Shown piece by piece: positions 29,088 through 33,188 of a DNA stretch of 33,188 nt (position 1 is its first letter; each line of letters begins with the position of its first letter). The notes under the pieces were generated by a model. The model was not told the DNA's origin. It made no database searches and saw only the letters and a program-made list of their open reading frames with translations. Source of the DNA: a virus; the IMG/VR virus record IMGVR_UViG_3300031758_000306, positions 1 through 33,188 of that record. One strand, written 5' to 3'. The position numbers were made by a program, and so were the translations under genes.

Positions 29088-30638
29088 TTAAGAAACAGGT
29101 ACATTGATGGTTGAACCAGAACGATTGGTAATGGCAAGGAAGCCATTTGTCAGCGGAACTGAAACTAGGCTGCCTGACCTGTTGGTCACAGACAGCGTTG
29201 TAGCGCCACCACCGCCACCAATAGCGCCCCATGCAGTTCCGTCGTAACCCTCAAATGAATCTGAATCCGTGTTAAATCTAAAGTATCCGGCAGCAGGAGC
29301 GCCGTCCCTTTGAGCATCCGTGCCAGACGGTATGATTGCCGAGCCTGTATCGCTAGTCTTTGCTACGCCACCAGATGTGGTAAATGCAGCAGCATCCCAA
29401 GCAGAACCAGTCCAGACATAAAGCTGGTTGCCGGTCGTATTCCAGTAGATAGCGCCAGTCAGCAGAGCATTGCCGTCATTGTCAACAGACGGAGCTGACG
29501 ACTTAGCGCCAAGGTATCTATCGTCGAAACTATCGTAGCTTGCAGCAGCAGCCGTGGCAGAGTTGGCCGCAGCCGTGGCACTATTAGATGCGTTTGTTGC
29601 GCTTGTGCTGGCAGAAGATGCACTGGAGCTTGCAGCTTGAGCATGGTACTTAGCAGAGTATTCTCCACCAGCTACAGCGCCAGATGTCTTGGTTGCCCAA
29701 TCATTTGCAAGGATAGCTGAGGCAGCAGCAGCATCTGCATTCTCTTCAGCATTCTGAATGTCTACAATGTTTGCGGCTGCGGTGGTAATGTCTGCGCTGA
29801 TAGGACCAAGGGCTGCAATGTTTGCAGTTTGTCCTGCCAGTGCTGAAATATCAGAAGTATTAAGTGCAGCGACCTGCGTGATTTCTGTATCGATAGCAGC
29901 CAGAGCAACCATCTCGTCAGACAACGGAGCAAGAATTGCCATCTCGTCCGTGGAGCCAGCAATGGCTGTAAGCTGTGCAGAACTTAATGCGCCGACAGCA
30001 ACCACACTAGCAGATATGCTGGCAACTGTAGTAATGCTTGACGAGATAGGAGCCAGTGTTGCAATCTGTGCAGACTGACCTGCTACGGTAACTATCTGCG
30101 CATCAATTGCAGCCAGCGTTTCAATCTCATCGACGATTGCTGCAATGTCATCCACGTTCGAGCTGGTAGGACCCGGCTCTGGATTACCGTTTGCATCAAA
30201 TGCCAGATACTTGCCAGCACGGTCTGCCTTACGTGGCAGCGTCATGTTAATGTCAGTAGGGTCAGTGACAGGCGCTTTCATGCCGCGCTCTGCTGTCTCT
30301 GCTACCTGCTGAATAAAGATGGTCTGTGCATCCAGCTCATCGTTCAGCGTATTGGCAAAGAAGTCACCACCAGTGGTAAAGTCTGTGGTACGCTGAATTG
30401 TCTTGGAGCCGACAATCGTAATATTGCTAGTGCCAGCAGTGGCGACTAGAGTTACTGATCCAGTACCGTTTGCATTGATGGTTACTGTGTAATCAGTAGT
30501 GAGCGTCAGGAGAGTATCGCCTTTATATACGGCAATATCACTTGACGACAAAATCTCAAACGTAAAGGCATAAGGGCCTACTCCGCTCGGAGAATAGACC
30601 ACACGCCGTGGTACGTTGGATATTGCGTAATCAGCCAT
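29088..30638 (-). CDS. Tail fibre protein with T7 gp17-like N-terminus
   Basis: 516 aa. Residues 1-140 (YSPSGVGPYAFTFEIL, DYTVTINANGTGSV, RTTDFTTGGDFFANTLNDEL, DAQTIFIQQVAE) form the tail-binding domain seen in T7 gp17 fibres. Residues 172-293 hold about 12 decapeptide repeats. Residues 300-370 are Ala/Ser-rich coil. The end has two copies of TNRSGS(x)V(x)VP. The C-terminus is the likely receptor-binding or trimer tip. The start has AGGAG eight bases upstream. Confidence 0.9.
   Translation of the reverse strand: MADYAISNVPRRVVYSPSGVGPYAFTFEILSSSDIAVYKGDTLLTLTTDYTVTINANGTGSVTLVATAGTSNITIVGSKTIQRTTDFTTGGDFFANTLNDELDAQTIFIQQVAETAERGMKAPVTDPTDINMTLPRKADRAGKYLAFDANGNPEPGPTSSNVDDIAAIVDEIETLAAIDAQIVTVAGQSAQIATLAPISSSITTVASISASVVAVGALSSAQLTAIAGSTDEMAILAPLSDEMVALAAIDTEITQVAALNTSDISALAGQTANIAALGPISADITTAAANIVDIQNAEENADAAAASAILANDWATKTSGAVAGGEYSAKYHAQAASSSASSASTSATNASNSATAAANSATAAAASYDSFDDRYLGAKSSAPSVDNDGNALLTGAIYWNTTGNQLYVWTGSAWDAAAFTTSGGVAKTSDTGSAIIPSGTDAQRDGAPAAGYFRFNTDSDSFEGYDGTAWGAIGGGGGATTLSVTNRSGSLVSVPLTNGFLAITNRSGSTINVPVS
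29760..30125 (-). repeat. About 12 tandem decapeptide repeats in the tail fibre
   Basis: In the protein, units such as IETLAAIDAQ, IVTVAGQSAQ, IATLAPISSS, ITTVASISAS, MAILAPLSDE, MVALAAIDTE and IAALGPISAD recur at about ten residues. The consensus is aliphatic-x-x-aliphatic-Ala. The period suggests a regular triple-stranded stalk. The DNA itself is diverged between units. Confidence 0.8.
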
Positions 30639-30669
30639 AATTCAGGCTCCTATGATTTTTGCTAATTTA

Positions 30670-33188
30670 TCAAGGATTTCCGTATATTGGAAGCCTTGCC
30701 TTCGCTTTTTCTGCACGAATCATTACAGACGGCATAGTTGTCAAAAGATTAGCTTTAGCCATCTCGACATACTTTGAGTACAGCGTTTTGATGGTGTTTT
30801 GCTGCTGGTCTTTATCAAGCTGTTTAAAGTCATCCATTAATGCTTCGGCAACTATTGCATCTTTAACAGTCATATTTTTGACAGTCTTGTCCTTTGGGTC
30901 GTAATGCGGAATTTGCTGGGTGCCCAAAGAACTCATCATGTAGGAATATTCCTCTGGCGTCAGCTTCACATTGACCTTATCCACCGTCAGGTTCCTACGC
31001 GGCTTTTCCAACTTGGTCCCTGTAGCAATGATGATCTTGTCTGCTTCGCGCTGCTTGGTCGAGCTGTAACGCACGCCAATTGAAGAAGACAGCCAAGGGT
31101 TTTCAAGGTCGCCACGAAGTTCCTTTTCACCAAGGTAGTCATACGAAAAAGGCAATTCTTCAGACAGCCCCGGAGTACGCGACTTGTAATAATTAAATGC
31201 TTCTTGCCAACCTTTTAAACCAGTATCTAAGTTTGGGTCGGCAGACACATCTCGCTTGTACGGGTCAATTGCTCGTGCCGCTTGGCCTCGTGCAGAACTG
31301 AATATCCCCACGGGAGAACCTTCCAAAGCATATCCAGCAGCCTGCTTAACAGTGGCGTCAATGGCTGCGCGGAACGCTGCTTTAGGATTAGGTACTGTTT
31401 GGCTAAATGCGCCAGCTACGGACGATATAGCCGTCATCACAGGCATTTGGCTTACGTAGTTGTACAAGCCCCAAGCTCCACCCAGAATGATCTGGCCGAC
31501 CTTATCCTGATCGTCCTCATATCTTGCATATTCGACAGCATCGATAGCCATAGCCAATGGGCCAGCAATCGGGTCAATACCACGCAGCGGAACATACAGA
31601 TTGTCGCCAGTGCCAATAGACGGATCAATGTTATTGCTCTTTAGATATTGAACAAACTCTTCGTCCCACTCGCCTTTTTTGAACACTGCGCTGTACGGAC
31701 GCCAGCCAGACGCAAGGTATTCGTTGCGCAAGGCTGTATCGCCGGGACCGCCACCAGTAAACCGGCCATCAGCAACATAGCTACCAATGGTCAGCATAAG
31801 AGTCGATCCCATGCCAAACTTTGCCATAGCAAGCTCAGCCTTGGCACCGCCTGCTTTAACATCTGCCCTCCATTGAGCTGACAGCGGAGCAATCAGCGAG
31901 TGCTGCATAGACTCGCTAGTCACCCATACAGGCGTTTTTACGAACGGCATTGCAATACGAGCAAGCAAGTGGTCGTTTGTAAGTTGCTGTAAGGCAGCAG
32001 CAGAACCAGTCAGCTTACGGCTGAAGGTAATCATGTGCGAAAAGTCTTGGGCAGCAGCTTCTATTTCTTTTGGTGGGTTTGCAAGAACTCGACCAATTTT
32101 TCTTAAACCAGCCTCTTCAACCGAATTTTCAATATTTATGGCTCTAAGTAATTTTTTCTCCGCCCTTTTTGTAGACTTGCCTTCTTCTTTTAATTTAGCA
32201 ATTTCTTTTTCTATTTCATTGACTTTTTGAGAAGCCATAGCAAATGCTTCGCGTTTGGCAATAGCGCCTTGACGATATGCTTGAGCATAAATCTCTGCCT
32301 GATACCCAAGAGTTTTAAATACCTCGTCTGTCGCCATAATTGGGCGGGTACCAAGCAATGTGACAAGATTTGCCCATCCATTAATTCCCTTAATTAAAAT
32401 TTCATTTTCGATGCCGTATTGACGAGCATCAAAAATCATGTTGTTGCCTTCGTACTTGACGCCAGCATCGCTTAGCAGGTCAGCGCCTTCACGCATCTCA
32501 CGGGTCGTGCCGGTCTTTAACGCAACCCAACCAAGACGCAAGGCATCACGACTGGAATTAACCATTCCAGCCAACATGGCAGCAGCCTCACCCAACTCAA
32601 CCTCTCCACCCATACCCATAGTTCTACGCACAGCTCCAGCTACTCCAGCTAATTGACGAGTAGCTACAGAGCTTGCTAAAAATGTCACGTTTGACGTTAG
32701 GTTAACAACATGAGTTCCAGTAGCGGACAACAAGCCAGACTTCCAAGTACGATCCCACAAGTCACGAACCAACCCAACTTTGCCAACTTGATTAATTAAT
32801 TCAAGCTGCGCACCTTCGTCTGTAAGCTGTACGTAAGCATCCATTAGCTTTTTAAGCTCAGGACGCACACCTTCAGTATTGAGCATGGCCTTCATCTCTG
32901 CGCTGTCATACGCAGGAATCTTGCCTGTCACATCCAATGCAATGTCTTCAGCAAGGTTAGGAGTGATCGTAATGCGACCAGTCGCCGTAGCTTGCGCAGC
33001 ACGGGTAGATGCCAGCTTATAGGTATCGTTTAGCATGTTGCCAGCATTAATCTTGTATAAGACCTTTGCCAGCATTTCATCGTTTTCAGGGTTGAGATAT
33101 GCCTGCTTCATCAGGTCAAATATCTCTCTGTTGTTCTGATACGAGGCAACACGCAAGCGGACAATATCCGACGGCAGCTCTTGATACG
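30670..33188 (-). CDS. Giant internal virion protein, C-terminal part; continues from 820
   Basis: This supplies the C-terminal 828 codons and, at 33157-33188, 32 more bases of upstream sequence that repeat 185-216. The 1040-aa product has a mainly helical mid-part. TWKSGLLSATGTHVVNLTSN lies near residue 350-365 and the coiled coil QKVNEIEKEIAKLKEEGKST near 520. Later come AMPFVKTPVWVTSESMQHSL and DNLYVPLRGIDPIAGPLAMA. These helical stretches resemble the large polyvalent-type domain of phage ejection proteins. No peptidoglycan hydrolase motif is visible. The stop is 32 bases before the tail fibre start. Confidence 0.82.
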   Translation of the reverse strand, partial: YQELPSDIVRLRVASYQNNREIFDLMKQAYLNPENDEMLAKVLYKINAGNMLNDTYKLASTRAAQATATGRITITPNLAEDIALDVTGKIPAYDSAEMKAMLNTEGVRPELKKLMDAYVQLTDEGAQLELINQVGKVGLVRDLWDRTWKSGLLSATGTHVVNLTSNVTFLASSVATRQLAGVAGAVRRTMGMGGEVELGEAAAMLAGMVNSSRDALRLGWVALKTGTTREMREGADLLSDAGVKYEGNNMIFDARQYGIENEILIKGINGWANLVTLLGTRPIMATDEVFKTLGYQAEIYAQAYRQGAIAKREAFAMASQKVNEIEKEIAKLKEEGKSTKRAEKKLLRAINIENSVEEAGLRKIGRVLANPPKEIEAAAQDFSHMITFSRKLTGSAAALQQLTNDHLLARIAMPFVKTPVWVTSESMQHSLIAPLSAQWRADVKAGGAKAELAMAKFGMGSTLMLTIGSYVADGRFTGGGPGDTALRNEYLASGWRPYSAVFKKGEWDEEFVQYLKSNNIDPSIGTGDNLYVPLRGIDPIAGPLAMAIDAVEYARYEDDQDKVGQIILGGAWGLYNYVSQMPVMTAISSVAGAFSQTVPNPKAAFRAAIDATVKQAAGYALEGSPVGIFSSARGQAARAIDPYKRDVSADPNLDTGLKGWQEAFNYYKSRTPGLSEELPFSYDYLGEKELRGDLENPWLSSSIGVRYSSTKQREADKIIIATGTKLEKPRRNLTVDKVNVKLTPEEYSYMMSSLGTQQIPHYDPKDKTVKNMTVKDAIVAEALMDDFKQLDKDQQQNTIKTLYSKYVEMAKANLLTTMPSVMIRAEKAKARLPIYGNP
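32973..33188. repeat. Right copy of 216-bp terminal direct repeat
   Basis: Same as 1-216 except t at 33100 for c at 128. A unit length of 32,972 bp follows from the overlap. The two copies lie inside one open gene, so only one exists in a circular reading. Confidence 0.95.

Noticed and set aside
1-33188. T7-like direct terminal repeat as packaging end
   Set aside because: The repeated bases lie in the middle of one open gene, and only the joined reading gives a full-length protein; assembly overlap is simpler.

Overview
The window is a complete or near-complete genome of a small tailed phage with a T7-like (podovirus) virion, most likely a metagenome-type contig. Its first 216 bases recur as the last 216 (1-216 and 32973-33188) with one synonymous difference. 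Joining the ends restores one uninterrupted 1040-codon gene across the junction. I therefore read the molecule as a circular map of about 32,972 bp (circularly permuted or circularised), not a linear genome with biologically defined ends. Rz/Rz1-type spanins and lipoprotein signals point to a Gram-negative host, probably a proteobacterium; the sequence does not allow a closer call. No tRNA, CRISPR array, insertion sequence or integrase is visible.

There are three transcription blocks. (1) A long minus-strand late block runs from about 16006 down to 1 and, through the circular junction, from 33188 down to 24293. In transcription order it carries a small unknown gene, TerS, TerL, coiled-coil and small basic proteins (DUF6496-like, DUF6321-like), portal, a cupin, a Bbp19-like protein, scaffold, major capsid protein, a small capsid-associated protein, tail tubular proteins A and B, internal virion proteins B, C and a giant D-like protein, tail fibre, two fibre or adhesin-like proteins (one extremely glycine-rich), and a lysis cassette (GH19 endolysin, lipoprotein, holin candidate, small exported protein, nested Rz/Rz1). 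(2) A short minus-strand regulatory pair, RHH repressor-like plus winged-helix protein, lies at 16902-17796. (3) A plus-strand early block at 17920-24300 starts from a divergent promoter region. It holds small early proteins, an acidic ArdA-like protein, a YqaJ exonuclease plus RecT annealing pair, zinc-binding and HTH mini-proteins, and two PD-(D/E)xK nucleases.

The virion genes resemble T7-type podoviruses, but no phage RNA polymerase, DNA polymerase, helicase or primase is visible. Replication and transcription therefore probably depend on the host, with the YqaJ/RecT pair supplying recombination. The winged-helix protein is the only candidate replication initiator or master regulator. The genes are very tightly packed, with many ATGA, GTGA and TAATG stop/start overlaps. 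Two stretches resist gene assignment: 15372-15709 and 16392-16901. The latter is rich in inverted and direct repeats and is the best place to look for an origin or control RNA.
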